Positions 1 through 11,657 are shown, numbered from the stretch's first letter. The stretch is DNA of 64,000 nt from Phoronis australis (GCA_002633005.1 NMRA01000031.1:897553-961552); one strand, 5' to 3'. Program-made: numbers and translations. Notes: generated by a model not told the origin, from the letters alone.

Positions 1-354
1 CTTAGAACACTCCGAGCTCTCAACAACAGAGTCATAACCAACAGCTGATCCCCAATGTACTCACAAGAAATGGTCATTGTTGTGTCACCCAATTGACCTA
101 TTTATGAATGGAAGTCCTTGAGCCATCTTTTTTGGCTTGTTGAGAGTTTTTATACATATATATCACTTATTTTAGTGACAAGGATGCATCACAGAATGCA
201 ATACAAAAACAAATATATGGCAATGTTTCTTTGAATTAGAACCCAATATGACGAAACAGTAAAAATCTAAATTTTCAACAAGAGTAAACAAGAAGATAAT
301 TTTACATGGTGAGAAACACTGATATTTGTAATTTCTTCATGGTAACACAGATCA

Positions 355-462
355 GGTCCTATCGTGTTAAGGCTTGGTTGTATTCTCATTTTTACCCACC
401 TAAACAAGTCCTATCGTGGTAGTGCTCAGCGGGAGTCTCGTTTTTACCCATCTAAACGGGTC
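355..462. repeat. 52-bp tandem duplication, 2 copies
   Basis: Two adjacent copies share the words GTCCTATCGTG and TTTTTACCCA(C/T)CTAAAC with a spacing of 52 bp. The second copy has diverged at several positions. It lies downstream of the minus-strand zinc-finger gene. No coding content is visible. Confidence 0.6.
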
Positions 463-947
463 CAAATGTAGCTTTAACTAATTATATCCTTTGCAATCAT
501 TGGATGAAAAGTCAAAATTGTTTCAAATGAATCATTAATAATAGCATGATTGTATTACAACATGAAGATTGTCAAATCCTCTGTAAACTGGAAACTAGAT
601 ATTGCACAATCCTCCTTTACATACTAAATAATAAAACGATAAACAAAGTTTACATACAAAATTCTTGGCACAAGCACATTACAACGAAACCATGGTACAA
701 AGCTGTCATACAGCTTTCGTACTGGTCTGGGTAAAACGTGAGCGAAATAAAACTTGACACAAAATTAATGTCATTAAAAACTACAATCCTTGAGTAAAAA
801 AATTGGTTACTGGCGCAAAACCATGCAGTTATTCTGCAGTTAAAATTTTGTTGGCTTGAGCGCCATGAGATAGAGTACCCACAAGTGAGTGGACTTCTTT
901 TTTCCCCTTCTTTAATAAAGAGCACACAAGGCTTCCCTTTTTACAAC

Positions 948-971
948 AAATTATCATTATCATTATCATTC
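948..971. repeat. short (ATTATC)n microsatellite
   Basis: The run ATTATC is repeated about three and a half times. Confidence 0.6.
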
Positions 972-1606
972 TTTTCACTGATCATTGCATTAGTATTTTA
1001 TCACTAGAGATCTGAATTTCAAAGTTGTTACCATTACATGTTGCAAAGCCACAAAGTAAAAGGTGAACACTGGACCTGCCATAAATGCCCTGCTATGAAG
1101 TCAATGACAGATTTTGTCTTTGACACATGGCATGAGTTTGATGCAGGTAAATGGCATTTATTATAGTGTTTCGTTTAAATGGCTGTAACCAACAAAGTAA
1201 GTGTCATTTGAATACTGCAATCACAAAAAATCAGACAATCTGGCATGCTACATTATGATGCATGTTTCGTGGTGAGAGGGCCGCAAATACAGTTATGGTG
1301 AACTGAAAAATATGACTTTGCTCATTTCGACAGTTTTTAACCAAAGCAGTAGCTGTATCTAACTTGAGCCTTATATGGTTTGCTGATCACTGCTCAACCT
1401 TAGAGTATTATATTCCCACTGGCTGGGTATATGACAATGTGCCAACACCTCACTTGAAACCAAGCTATAAGATTAGGTTCCTTTTCAGCCAAAATAGCCC
1501 TACCTCTCTACTACAGCAGATACTTCACTTCTTTGGCAACACAATGTTTCACCAAAATTGGGTCACATGCCCCCACCAGCATAGTCTACATGTGCTAATT
1601 AATGCT

Positions 1607-2151
1607 CTAAACACCATTATTGTTATCAATCTCAATGTCTTCAACACTTGGTATAATCTCACTCTCGACTGGCTCAGACTTGACTCTCACATGAGAACTG
1701 CTCTCATCAATATCAGTGTAGGACACACAAGGGGCGGGCGACAGATCACCTTCGTTATGATTAGTTTGTTGACTGCACAGTTGGGTCACGTGGTCTTTCT
1801 GTTCATTTAAGTGATCGTCACTCACAGCATTACAAGACAGATCTTCTGGTACGTCCTTATTTCCAACTTCACTCTCACCATCCACACCCATGACTGCTAC
1901 ATCCTGCCCGTATGACTCATCACTGTTAGCCTCTGTATCACCTCCCCCAGTGGCAGCAGGATACACACCGGGCAGTGACGTGGCCACCTTACAATGCACC
2001 TTTTTGTAGTGGATGACTAGATTATCCTTTCTGTGGAAGAGTTTATTGCACATAGGACACTTGTAGTCTTTACAAGATGTGTGTCGCAGGACGTGTCTAT
2101 TGAGACCACTCTTATACTGAAGAATAGCACCACATATCTCACACTTGAAGC
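1607..2151 (-). CDS. zinc-finger gene, last coding exon (both fingers and acidic tail)
   Basis: The acceptor CTTTCAG lies at 2158-2152, and the exon opens with two bases that complete a Gly codon. It encodes both fingers (CEIC...HVLRH and CPMC...HYKKVH) and then about 125 residues rich in Asp, Glu and Ser, ending EDIEIDNNNGV. An open frame on the other strand (1364-1810) overlaps it and is a shadow. Confidence 0.85.
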
Positions 2152-5100
2152 CTGAAAGATAGTAAATAGTGGTCAATCAATCACACACTGAACACAGATC
2201 GCATCACGTAATAGTAAATAGTTGTCAATCAATCACACACTCAACACAGATCGCATCACGTAATAGTAAATAGTGGTTAATCAATTACACACTGAACACA
2301 GATCGCATCACGTAATAGGGTGGGACGACACACATTTTTAGGAATTCGATTCCATTCCATTTCTTTAGGATGACTTAAGATTATTTTCGATTCAATTCTT
2401 GTTTATCAACTTAATTAATTTTTTTCTAAAATAAGCTGATAACTTAGAATGAAAAACAATTCAACAGAGGCAAACTTTTATTTCCTTTCACTTTAAGTTT
2501 TTCTTAATGAAAATGAGAAAAATGAGTGTGCCGACATTTTCTGGTGACAACTGTCAATGTCCCCTGCTGTAGAAAATTGGAAAATAACATTCGGATTAAT
2601 GAAGGGTCCTGAGCTGTTCCATTGTTCTATGTCTCAATAGTACTCTTCAAAGGATATGCATAACTTGTAACTTTGTAAGGCACCCAACAGCAAAAATAGG
2701 AACTAAGCAGTGAATCAAGATGGTGCCCAAGCATATCGATATCGAAATCAGTTACTCCAGTATAGCAATTCAATTGTAATCGATTACTATCGAATAATCG
2801 TCGCACCCTCAATAAATATCCTTCAAGCATTGTAACTGTAGACATCATAAAACCACAGGAGACAGTCAAAATAAACATTTCAATTTTTAGTTGTAGAGCG
2901 GACACAGAAGCCAAAAAACTTAACGTGCGGTTAAGGACTGCAACCATAATACTCACCCGTCACTCAAATGCTCTCAAGACATTGTCTAAAACTGGTGGGT
3001 TGTACTCAAAGCACTATCAAATATCCCTCGCCTCCCGCAGACTGTACAGTAACCCTCACATTAAATGATAATTTTTACAAAATATTTATGTTATCCTGAA
3101 TTCTCGATATGGCTAATAAAATGAGCGCCAGCTTCCTGTCAACAATAGTTCAAGCCAAGATGCACAGATGCCTCTCGCTGTCAGCAGGCTCAACAACTAA
3201 TGAATACATTTTTGAGCTGAAAGTGGACTCGTATCTACTTCTCCTGTAGTCTTCACACATTAAGAGATGCCCCAGTGTATTAGTAGGTATTGACTGCTAC
3301 AGCTACACCTATTGGTGATGGTAAAAACTGTGCATAGCAGGGCAGTCCAATACACAAATAACTGGTCATTAGTCAGAATATCACCATGCAGGGCTCGACA
3401 TAACAAGCTGCAGGTCGCATTTGCGACCTGAAATCTGGAAATGCGAGCTGAGATTTTTGTCAGCTCGTATCATGTCGCAAAATGCGACCTGGAATTTCCA
3501 GCGTATGCGAGCTGAATTTTTACACTTCTCCGCAGATACCTGGCAAATACTGATAAAGCGACGCTTAACAAATCCGGCTGTTATTTGGTTGTTGCCAAAT
3601 CCAAATTCAAAAGAACATCAACTGAGAACAGCCCTCCCGGTGACTTGTAAGCAAGTCGCGTGAACATGGGATTTGCAGAATCGATCTTTGGCGCGTTTTA
3701 TTGGCTAAGATTTTTGGCCACTTTTTCAAATTTCCGGATTCGCCGAAGAAAGTTTCGAGCCTTTGCATAACACGTGCTAAAATGTGCCAAAGCTGTGGTA
3801 TTTCTACTAATTCTTAAGCGATCAGCTTGCCAAATTTTGTGGTGGACAAATATGTTTATTTTTAGAGTAAGATGTCCTTGTTACATTTACGAAATATCCC
3901 GACAATATCTCTGATATCGCACTGAGGCACTGGTCGGTCACCTTGTTTAATCGCCAAACGACGGCCACGTCCTTACTTTCAGTTTCCAAGAAATTCTCAA
4001 ACCCCTTTATTTATTTCTGGGGCTACGTGCGCCAAATATGATTTGTCTTTCACACATTGTTGCTAACGTAAAGTGTAGGCCTACTCCAGCGATTCAAGTG
4101 CGTGAACTCACGTGTGCGCACCACTTCAAAGCTGCACATCAAAGGAGAACAGCGACAGTCCTAAATGAAAGAGTAAACCGGCTTGGCTCTGTTAAGCGCC
4201 CGGGTACGTGCCAGTGGTTTATTTGAAAATGAACTCATAGATTCCCGGCGGTTATAAAAGACCCGATGCTTTACGATATTTCCCGGGACCGATATAACCC
4301 AGAACTGATATTTTCCAGTGTGACGATGTTTCCCGAGGTCGATGTTCTGTAAGCCCTGTTTTCTATGGCTGTAGCCGGCTATTGCAACTAAACGGGTACT
4401 AAATGCGAAATTGTGGTTAGCGAACTTTTTATTCTTTTCTTCATACACCCTCCCCCCCACTCCCAACTTTTCGCTCCCGGACCACCGTCGCCGTAAAATG
4501 TTCAGACTCCAATAGAAACAATCTTGCTCTGGCTGAAGCGGGCCATTAAAAAAAAACTTATTCTGACTGGCTAAAAAGGGTACAGTGTAGGTGGTAACGA
4601 TATCCAGAAAGCCACCCCTACTAGATGGAGTTTGCCTCGCAAAATCGTATTATTATAACGTTTCTTACCATTGCAGTCTTTTAAAATCTTATTAGTGCAA
4701 ACACTCGGGTTAACGACTATGCTCACCCACAACTTGCACAAGCCTACTCCCTACCTTCGAAGTGTTTCATAATAAGTGCTCACTGATCTACTAAGCGTTC
4801 CCCCTCAACTTTTGAGAATTTCCAATTAAGTGCCCACAGTTCAGGCTAGCGCCCATCATAGCGCACTACAAACGACCGCGCATGGTTTAAAATTGACACA
4901 CAGCCTAAATAGTGTGTCACTCTCATTTTACACAATAAATTCAGTTTTCAAAAAACGTTTTTTCTCAATATGTAAAAACCAAATCCCGCCTTTGTATCAT
5001 ACCTCCAAAGAAAGTGACATGCGTGTTGTTTTGTGGCAGACCTATTTTTCCTGTACTTGGAAAGTATTGAGGAGCAAACTCGTATTACTCGATGGAAACC

Positions 5101-7385
5101 CACACGGATTCAGGAATTATTTCGAGGCTATTCATTTCATGGAAAACTAGTTGTTGAGTAAGTAAACAGCATAAATATCACATTTTTGTTGTCAAATGTG
5201 CACTGAATTGTTCCCGTCCATCCAAATACGTCATTCGGTTTGGGCATCGTTTTACGGAGTTTTTTCGACTGATGTTTTTCAAACGTCGAGTTAAGTTGCA
5301 AAATTTGGGCTGCGAACAAGGAGTGGATGGAATTTGCACTCCGAGTTAGTTTGAATCTTTAACGACTTTGATGACAGCCATTAACAGGTGAGACCTAGAA
5401 AAATTGCAGATACTTTTTCAATGGGCATTTTCTCCCTTTTCATATCGCAAACTTAGCTACTTGAATGCAAAGTGACGTGACAGTTAGAAAGCACTGATTC
5501 AATTTTCACGGCGGCAACTTGCCTTGCGCTCGAGAGCCTTTCAATGGCTGTGGTGAAGAAGAGTAACGCCGTACCTGCATGCACGAACTCAATTTTGCGA
5601 CCTAATATTTGTGAGTATTTAATGCTGCAGGTGAGAGCATAATGTAAACATTTTCTCGATGATCTAAAAATCAATTTTAGCGCGTAAAAATAGCAGGAAA
5701 ATTTTGCGACCTGGCATTTATGAATGCGAGCTGGATTTTGAAAATGCGACCTGGGATTTTGGCAAGGTCACAAAATGCGATCTGGCGATTTTAATAGCGT
5801 CGAGCCCTGCCATGGTTACGATAATCCTATGTAGCGGACACTCACCTATACCGTTGCGCTCAGGATGCAAGGAGCCAGATGTGTCAAACGGAATTTTTCG
5901 ACCTCGGCCAGAAGACCGCATGACAACGTGGTCTGGTGAAAAATACACGTCCGAAGACATTTCAATTTTTGGCACGACTTCGTGATCTCTTTCGTCCACA
6001 TTTTCACCTGCTTCTGCACCAGCCACTGGCAATGAGCCACTTTTACGTTTCAACACTGAAGTAGGTGAAGTCACTACCTTGGCCACCTTTCTAGGTGTAC
6101 ACGCGTCACCTGTAACACAGTCACTGTTTGCCGGAACACGCCGACAAGGGGTGTGTTGTTTTCTTTTGGCACTCGAAGANGCAAGGTCACAAAATGCGAT
6201 CTGGCGATTTTAATAGCGTCGAGCCCTGCCATGGTTACGATAATCCTATGTAGCAGACACTCACCTATACCGTTGCGCTCAGGATGCAAGGAGCCAGATG
6301 TGTCAAACGGAATTTTTCGACCTCGGCCAGAAGACCGCATGACAACGTGGTCTGGCGAAAAATACACGTCCGAAGACATTTCAATTTTTGGCACGACTTC
6401 GTGATCTCTTTCGTCCACATTTTCACCTGCTTCTGCACTAGCCACTGGCAATGAGCCACTTTTACGTTTCAACACTGAAGTAGGTGAAGTCACTACCTTG
6501 GCCACCTTTCTAGGTGTACACGCGTCACCTGTAACACAGTCACTGTTTGCCGGAACACGCCGACAAGGGGTGTGTTGTTTTCTTTTGGCACTCGAAGACA
6601 AGGACACAAACTTCTGGACGTTCTGCAGAGGGATTAGGCTCGTTGCCTGGTTTCTGTGAGTGTGCTCTGAGTTGCTGCTCACTCTCGATCTGCCGTTGGC
6701 GACCCAGAGCGAAGCCAGGTTCATGGCACTCAACTCTGAACCTGCAATAAAGGTTGGTCATCTACAAAAGGAACAAGGCTGGCTGTTGAGGGTGCAATTT
6801 TCAACAGAATCTATGTGGTAATAATTGCAGGCGGTCTGGTACATGCTGTACCAGACATGTCAACAATTAGTCTCTATTTCACACAAAATAATCATTTCCT
6901 AAAAACCAAGACAATAAAATTCCAGTATGCAAACAATCGCTCTTTAAGCTCATTAAAATGGTTATTGTTGTTATTCATTGTGCAACAATCAAAAAGTAAC
7001 GAGTGAACTTGGCCAGCACCATGTAACAAGGAGGTGAAGACTCTAAATACAGTACAACAGTTACTCGACAAACTTCCACCACTTAAACTACAATGACTCT
7101 AGCGCGTGACGTCCCGCATCAATGCACCCACAACTTTTCCGAGAATTCCAGTAGGCTCGTCATTTTCAGTTCCTCAATTCAAGTGATTAAGGTAGTGACT
7201 CAGACGAGGGCAACAGAGCCGAGCATTAAGAAACACGAGTCACCTTTGAATATCATCTGTCCATAAACCTTGTATTCCGCCAACTTGTGGTCTAGCCACC
7301 ACACAAAGCCTGATAGCACCTCCTCTGGGACACCCATCATTATAGCGGTAAAGCTTCTTTTTAGGTCTTCGAGTGCCGGCTCCAT
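1607..7385 (-). CDS. C2H2 zinc-finger protein, three coding exons, 387 aa
   Basis: I rebuilt this gene from three exons: 7385-7244 (ATG at 7385), 6741-6265 and 2151-1607 (stop TAG at 1609-1607). Both introns are phase 1, and the junction codons (G|GT and G|GC) keep the frame open. The total is 1164 nt, or 387 aa. The first 47 residues are hydrophobic and acidic, with a WW pair, and match no domain I recognise. The middle is rich in Ser and Lys/Arg. Two C2H2 fingers follow at about residues 209-260 (C-x2-C-x12-H-x3-H and C-x2-C-x12-H-x4-H), then an acidic tail. A DNA-binding transcription factor role is inferred from the fingers. The 5' UTR exon was not found, because the ATG exon follows an acceptor (TTGTTTCAG|CA). 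Further small exons in the 4-kb intron cannot be excluded. Confidence 0.8.
2161..2316. repeat. 52-bp minisatellite, 3 copies, at the splice acceptor
   Basis: Three units start at 2161, 2213 and 2265 and differ at only a few bases. The array begins two bases upstream of the CTTTCAG acceptor of the last zinc-finger exon. Read on the minus strand, each unit ends in the word TTTACTAT that precedes the acceptor. It is one of four arrays in this window that abut splice sites. Confidence 0.9.
3389..5809. mobile_element. hAT-like DNA element with subterminal repeats
   Basis: The ends are inverted: CAGGGCTCGAC at 3389 and GTCGAGCCCTG ending at 5809. Both ends carry several copies of a subterminal motif close to AAATGCGA(C/G)CTGGAATTT (about 3410-3520 and 5702-5790). 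Short direct repeats CCATG (3384-3388 and 5810-5814) flank the element. Five bases is not the usual 8-bp hAT target duplication, and CCATG is nearly palindromic, so the family is uncertain. No transposase is recognisable in the 2.4 kb, so it is non-autonomous or decayed. It sits in the second intron of the zinc-finger gene. Confidence 0.65.
5762..6179. repeat. first copy of a 418-bp near-identical duplication (partial exon 2)
   Basis: Bases 5762-6179 match 6181-6598 at an offset of 419, with only scattered substitutions (I noted three). The copies are separated by a single N at 6180. This copy holds the right end of the hAT-like element and the 3' part of zinc-finger exon 2, with the same donor at 5846, but stops at the N before the exon's 5' part. 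It is best read as an unmerged allelic contig end, not a real duplicated exon. Confidence 0.85.
6180..6180. other. single-N assembly join
   Basis: This is the only ambiguous base I noticed. It sits exactly between the two copies of the 418-bp duplication, so it marks a contig join made without merging the overlap. Confidence 0.9.
6265..6741 (-). CDS. zinc-finger gene, coding exon 2
   Basis: The acceptor is TTTATTGCAG (up to 6742) and the donor is ATAG|GTGAGT (exon end 6265, a perfect donor). The exon is 477 nt and phase 1 at both ends. It encodes a linker rich in Ser, Arg and Pro, with basic patches such as KRKQHTPCRR and SSGRGRKIPF. No domain was recognised. Its 3' two thirds fall in the assembly duplication. 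Confidence 0.8.
7244..7385 (-). CDS. zinc-finger gene, first coding exon
   Basis: The ATG at 7385 lies two bases after the acceptor TTGTTTCAG|CA. The donor AAAG|GTGACT ends the exon at 7244. It encodes 47 residues plus one base (MEPALEDLKRSF... to MIFK), with a WWLDHKLAEYKVYGQ stretch likely to form a helix. A 5' UTR exon must lie upstream. Confidence 0.7.
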
Positions 7386-8569
7386 TGCTGAAACAACAGG
7401 TCAAACCATTTAGGCACACAACGGTTACGCGCTACTCCTTCATAGCGTTCTGGTAATGATATCCCATGTACACTGAAAGTGCCTGGCAAACTGCTACATG
7501 ACCAAACGTTACAGTTTCAGTTATCCCCAAAAGGGGTCAGTTGGTAAAAATCATTGCATTCAATTACTTTAACATGAGTTTTCTAAAATTGTGTCAAGAT
7601 TCAGACTGTTATTTGCGTGACCAGCTTTAAAAAAAGCTATCATTAATTTTATAAGTTTGGTTCATGGAACAAATCTGAAATAGCCAACTTGTTAACTTTC
7701 TAACATCTAAGACACTTGGAAGTCTTTCGGCCAACTTAAACACCTAGATCACAAAGGATGGCATAATATCAATTTTTCACTCATAGTTTCATGGCCTGAG
7801 AAAAGTGTACTGCTCGACAAAGTCACTATCACTGACATTCTTCCCATGACCAAATTACTTGACCAAAATTGTACATGAAAAGTTACCAAATCCTTAAATC
7901 GGAACTGGCACACTAATTTCTTATCTCTGTGATTGCTTGATCAAATTAGTCAGAAACACAACATATAGCGATGATGTGAATATGAAGTAGGTTGAAAATT
8001 GCCAAATGTTTTTAAGAATGAGTTTTGCGCCAAAAAGGATCCACCGTAAACCACTCAACCGTGTCCAGTAAGTGTCGTAACCTGGTGTTGGGGAATAACA
8101 CTAATATGATTTGGGTTATGCGAGCCCCCAAGGTACGTCATTAGTGCAGAGGTCACCTCACCTACTTGCAGAATTATTTGTTTTGACATTTACAAGTTCT
8201 CAGTGAATACAGCTGCACATAGCTTAGTGTAGATGATGTTCAAATAGCATTGTCGTTTACTTCCTGCTATAAATTAGAAAAGTTAGGAACATGCAAATAC
8301 ATGTTTAAGATTAAACTCAAAAAGAATATCTATTAACTATTCCTACAATTTTCTAGTTGAATGCATTGTACCCTAGATACAGGAACTCCACTATGTTCCT
8401 TGACTTCCAGCACATTTGTGGACTTTGGACAAACACCGACTGTTCATTTTTATGCTATTTTACCTTCACTGCAGTACCAAGTTTAAGCTCTGATACACAG
8501 GGAGACTAACCTTTACATTGAATTTGTAATATTATCAAAAATAGACGAGAGCTTTTTATCTGACGTGCC
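7386..8569. other. no coding exon seen
   Basis: This is AT-rich unique-looking sequence upstream of the zinc-finger ATG exon. It should contain part of the 5' UTR intron and perhaps the promoter, but no start site can be placed. Confidence 0.4.
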
Positions 8570-8573
8570 TTAA

Positions 8574-9814
8574 AGGAGAATGCCACCCGATTTAATTAGT
8601 CCTTTTCACCGTCTTGATCGGTCTATATCCACATCGCCTCTTATACGGTCAACCTCACCTTGCCGAGAGGTGTCATGTTAACCTGTGAGGAAGGTGAGAA
8701 ATGACGCAGCGACATCAGTGGTTGGTCTGCAGAGTGAATGTCGCTATATTGTGGTGCATCGTTCCCGCTTGTCTGAACTATGAAGCTGCGAAGAAAGCAG
8801 GTATATTGTTTTTTCGACTTCCTCGAGAGCCGAAATGCTTAGGAAGTGGTTTGCGGTAGTGAAGAATGAAAGGTAGGCTGTTAATAGCAAGTATGAGGCC
8901 GTGAAACATCTCCGTGTCTGTGGCCGGCATTTCGTCGACAGTGATTTCTCTGATGAATTCCGACTTACCAAAGAACTGCAAATACTTTCCGTTGCCTGTG
9001 CATGTTCACGGCGCCCCTCTAGCATTTCTTGATCAATATATTCCAGTTCGAACTGATAGCCTGTGAAACCTAACGATCCGATACGTGAAGTCTTCATCGA
9101 ATGAGCTCTTGACTAAGTCGGCGGGATCAGCGCCGGGCGAGTTGCCAAGTAGACATTTATTATTCTGCGTTCTCTTTCAAAATGAATAATTCTCATCATA
9201 ACCAATGCCTATATAAAACTGAAACAAAGTCTGTCTTATTAGATACAATTTGTAATGCCTTTGCAGTATTCGTGAGTGCAAATGTTGAGAAGCCAGTAAT
9301 GAATAAACCATTGCATTACCAGCTTTTGATGCTGACAATAAAGGTAATTGACCGGGCACCGAGTCTAAACAACACAGATCTAAGTTCTCCAGTCTGTATT
9401 TCACAGAATACTTCGAATTTATCTCCGAACAGACCCCAAACTCCTGCTATGCAACCTTGGTAAATTGGCCTGCCGAACTTTATAGGCTATGGTGTGTCCA
9501 AATACAATAATTCCGTAACACCAAAATAAAACAACACGTTTTTATAAGAACTAGGTGAATTTTTAAGGGTTTTATATCGAAGTTTGATGATTTGTTGGTG
9601 TTAAACGATGAATTCAAGCGATAAGCTGACACCAATAACAAGTGTTGTGAACTGCTGAACAGACTGCGCGTGAAAGCAATGATGTCATTGGATAATTTCA
9701 ACACCTCCGTCTGCCGTCAGGTGTCAGGTAACGCAACCGAGCGTGCCGTTATCGAGTACAATTAGTCGATCTAAATTGATACAAAATAGGTTGTTTTTTG
9801 GGTGGCATTCTCCT
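8574..9814 (+). mobile_element. Kolobok (T2-type) DNA transposon remnant, copy 1
   Basis: Both ends carry TTAA (8570-8573 and 9815-9818), with inverted termini AGGAGAATGCCACCC and GGGTGGCATTCTCCT. TTAA target duplication with a TTAAAGG start is typical of Kolobok/T2 elements. A broken THAP domain lies inside (about 8749-8975), which fits Kolobok transposases. No intact transposase core is visible in 1241 bp. A second copy in opposite orientation lies at 15414-17078. Confidence 0.85.
8749..8975 (+). pseudogene. degenerate THAP zinc-finger domain in Kolobok copy 1
   Basis: The plus strand shows the C2CH signature: CIVPAC (C-x4-C), then GILFFRLP, a conserved Trp (KWFAVVKN) and CGRHF (C-x2-H). 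A frameshift near 8840 and an in-frame TAG after KNER break it. THAP domains bind DNA in Kolobok and P-type transposases and in host proteins. Its position inside a TTAA-flanked element makes it transposon-derived. Confidence 0.8.
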
Positions 9815-9818
9815 TTAA

Positions 9819-10290
9819 TTTTAAAGACTTAGTCAGTCTTACTCAGATATATTGAAACAAAATGTCACAAGAAGAGCTCACAATAAAGATATAACTAAAT
9901 ATAACATTTATTAGTGTGTAAACAAAATTTACAAATGCGCTGAAGAATGGGGGGCCATAGCCGAGACCCTATTTTAACAGTTTCATGCAACCAGGCACAG
10001 GTCACCTTCTCTTTGCTAAGTCTCAAGATTGTTTTAATGAACTTATTACAATTTCTAATTTATGTATTCGAGTAGTTGAGTAACTCCACGGAAGAGAAAG
10101 TCATGAAAGCGCAACAATGCTATTTAGGAAAATATTAAATGATGTACAGTTAGTCTCAATAACAAAATTGGCATTTTATATGAATAACAAGAAAAAAAAT
10201 CACAATTGTCAGATTATTTTATAAGTTGGAAGGATTTCTAAACATTGACGGCATTCAAGCATGAAAATTTTGAGACATCCAGTTGCGAAA
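9819..10290. other. no gene seen between elements
   Basis: This is AT-rich spacer between the first Kolobok copy and the fold-back element. No coding or structural signal was recognised. Confidence 0.4.
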
Positions 10291-10584
10291 ATAAAGTTTG
10301 AGTCTAATACTGGAATAAAAACTTACAACAATTAGCGATGTTGCATCTGTATCTCACGGACTTCAGCTTGGCTTGTGACATTATCGTCATTCTGGCCAAT
10401 TGGTGGCGTTTTGACCAGACGGCGCCGCATTGACGTCAAACGCCATCCCATTCATGTGACAAATCGAATCTTAAACCTCCAGAATAACGATAACGTCACA
10501 AGCCAAGCTTAAGTCCGTGAGATACAGACGCAATGTCACTACTTTTTGTAAGTTTTTATTTCAGAATTAGACTCAAACTGTATT
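10291..10584. mobile_element. fold-back inverted-repeat element, about 105-bp arms
   Basis: The left arm 10291-10395 is the near reverse complement of the right arm 10479-10584. Shared words include GTCTGTATCTCACGGACTT, GGCTTGTGAC and TTTGAGTCTAAT. An 83-bp loop separates the arms. No coding capacity is present. It is consistent with a MITE or fold-back transposon. Confidence 0.75.
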
Positions 10585-10745
10585 TATTGACGTCATTCAA
10601 CACTCAACACTCAACAGTGTACCTACATGAAAGGACGTGATATAAAGTGCTATGAATGTGCCACGGCTAAGTTCCATGGATCAAGTGTCTTGCGAGAAAA
10701 GCAACAAGATCTCGCATTATCACATGAATGAAAAGCAAATGTTTT

Positions 10746-11008
10746 ATTAGGCAATGACCATCGCCTCTGTTGGCCCGAAGCAGAGGCGATGTAGAGGCTA
10801 TAGGCGCTCTGTACGCCGGAAGCTTTTCGGCGAATTATGCCTCGCACCAACTAAACCATCAAAGTCACGTTGTAACAAATACCTTTTGCGCATAGAGGAA
10901 CACCTGAGGAGGTTGTCGATGTGTTTAATTCCATCCAACTCGAACAAATACTCCTATTATCAAACTTTTTCTTCGAGCAGTCCCTATTTCAGTTCCCAAA
11001 ATCGTGAA
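10746..11008 (+). repeat. left arm of a 263-bp inverted repeat
   Basis: This arm is almost a perfect reverse complement of 11395-11657, with 386 bp between them. Translation from 10754 gives a conserved-looking peptide (MTIASVGPKQRRCRGYRR...) repeated in the other arm, so that open frame reflects the repeat and not a gene. A diverged third copy lies at 37407-37600. Confidence 0.85.
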
Positions 11009-11394
11009 ATCAACTTTTTCATTTTCTTAACCAGGCCGAAGGTCAGAAGTTGCGGACCTACCGGCGAACTTTGAAAGCTGAAGTTCCCGCCCTTCGCGTA
11101 CGTGCTGCCGGGAACCAGCCGTGCATTTGCCGTGTTGTTAAACATTAAAATGTCAAATATGTGCACAAAGACTATTAAATGTCATATCAACAGCATTTAT
11201 TTTTATCAAATACAAACAATGATTCATTGAAATACAACCAGTTTCAAGTAACGCCAATTAAAGACAAGTATAAGTGGTGGCATTTTGGAAACGAACATTT
11301 GACTGACAAGACCGCAATGGCTCACCTTTGGCCTATTTAAAGATTGAGGTCATGATATCACATCACCTAGCGTGCGCAGTATAAAAATGGTGAG

Positions 11395-11657
11395 TTCACG
11401 ATTTTGGGAACTGAAATAGGGACTGCTCGAAGAAAAAGTTTGATAATAGGAGTATTTGTTCGAGTTGGAAGGAATTAAACACATCGACAACCTCCTCAGG
11501 TGTTCCTCTATGCGCAAAAGGTATTTATTACAACGTGACTTTGATGGTTTAGTTGGTGCGAGGCATAATTCGCCGAAAAGCTTCCGGCGTACAGAGCGCC
11601 TATAGCCTCTACATCGCCTCTGCTTCGGGCCAACAGAGGCGATGGTCATTGCCTAAT
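11395..11657 (-). repeat. right arm of the 263-bp inverted repeat
   Basis: This is the mirror copy of 10746-11008. Read on the plus strand it encodes a stretch with a leucine-rich helix (ELEGIKHIDNLLRCSSMRKR) that is partly kept in the copy at 37.5 kb, where ELEGIEDIDGLL is followed by a good donor-like site. The source may be an exon of an unidentified transposon. Confidence 0.8.

Larger units (their letters stand above)
1..1606. other. 3' flank and probable 3' UTR of the zinc-finger gene
   Basis: No convincing coding exon is seen on either strand. The part next to 1606 must include the 3' UTR of the minus-strand zinc-finger gene. A TTTATT at 1157-1162 (AATAAA on the minus strand) is a possible poly(A) signal, which would give a 3' UTR of about 450 bases. 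Open frames in this stretch are short and unlike known proteins. Confidence 0.4.

Noticed and set aside
1364-1810. 148-codon plus-strand open frame
   Set aside because: It overlaps the zinc-finger exon on the other strand and has no domain; it is a shadow.
2627-2956. 109-codon minus-strand frame in the zinc-finger intron
   Set aside because: No domain or acceptable splice borders in phase with the neighbouring exons.
8574-9814. piggyBac assignment for the TTAA-flanked elements
   Set aside because: TTAA alone would fit piggyBac, but the TTAAAGG start and the THAP fragment fit Kolobok better.
10754-11074. 106-codon frame with a twin on the other strand at 11350-11649
   Set aside because: The identical peptide comes from the two arms of an inverted repeat; splice, start and homology evidence for a gene is lacking.
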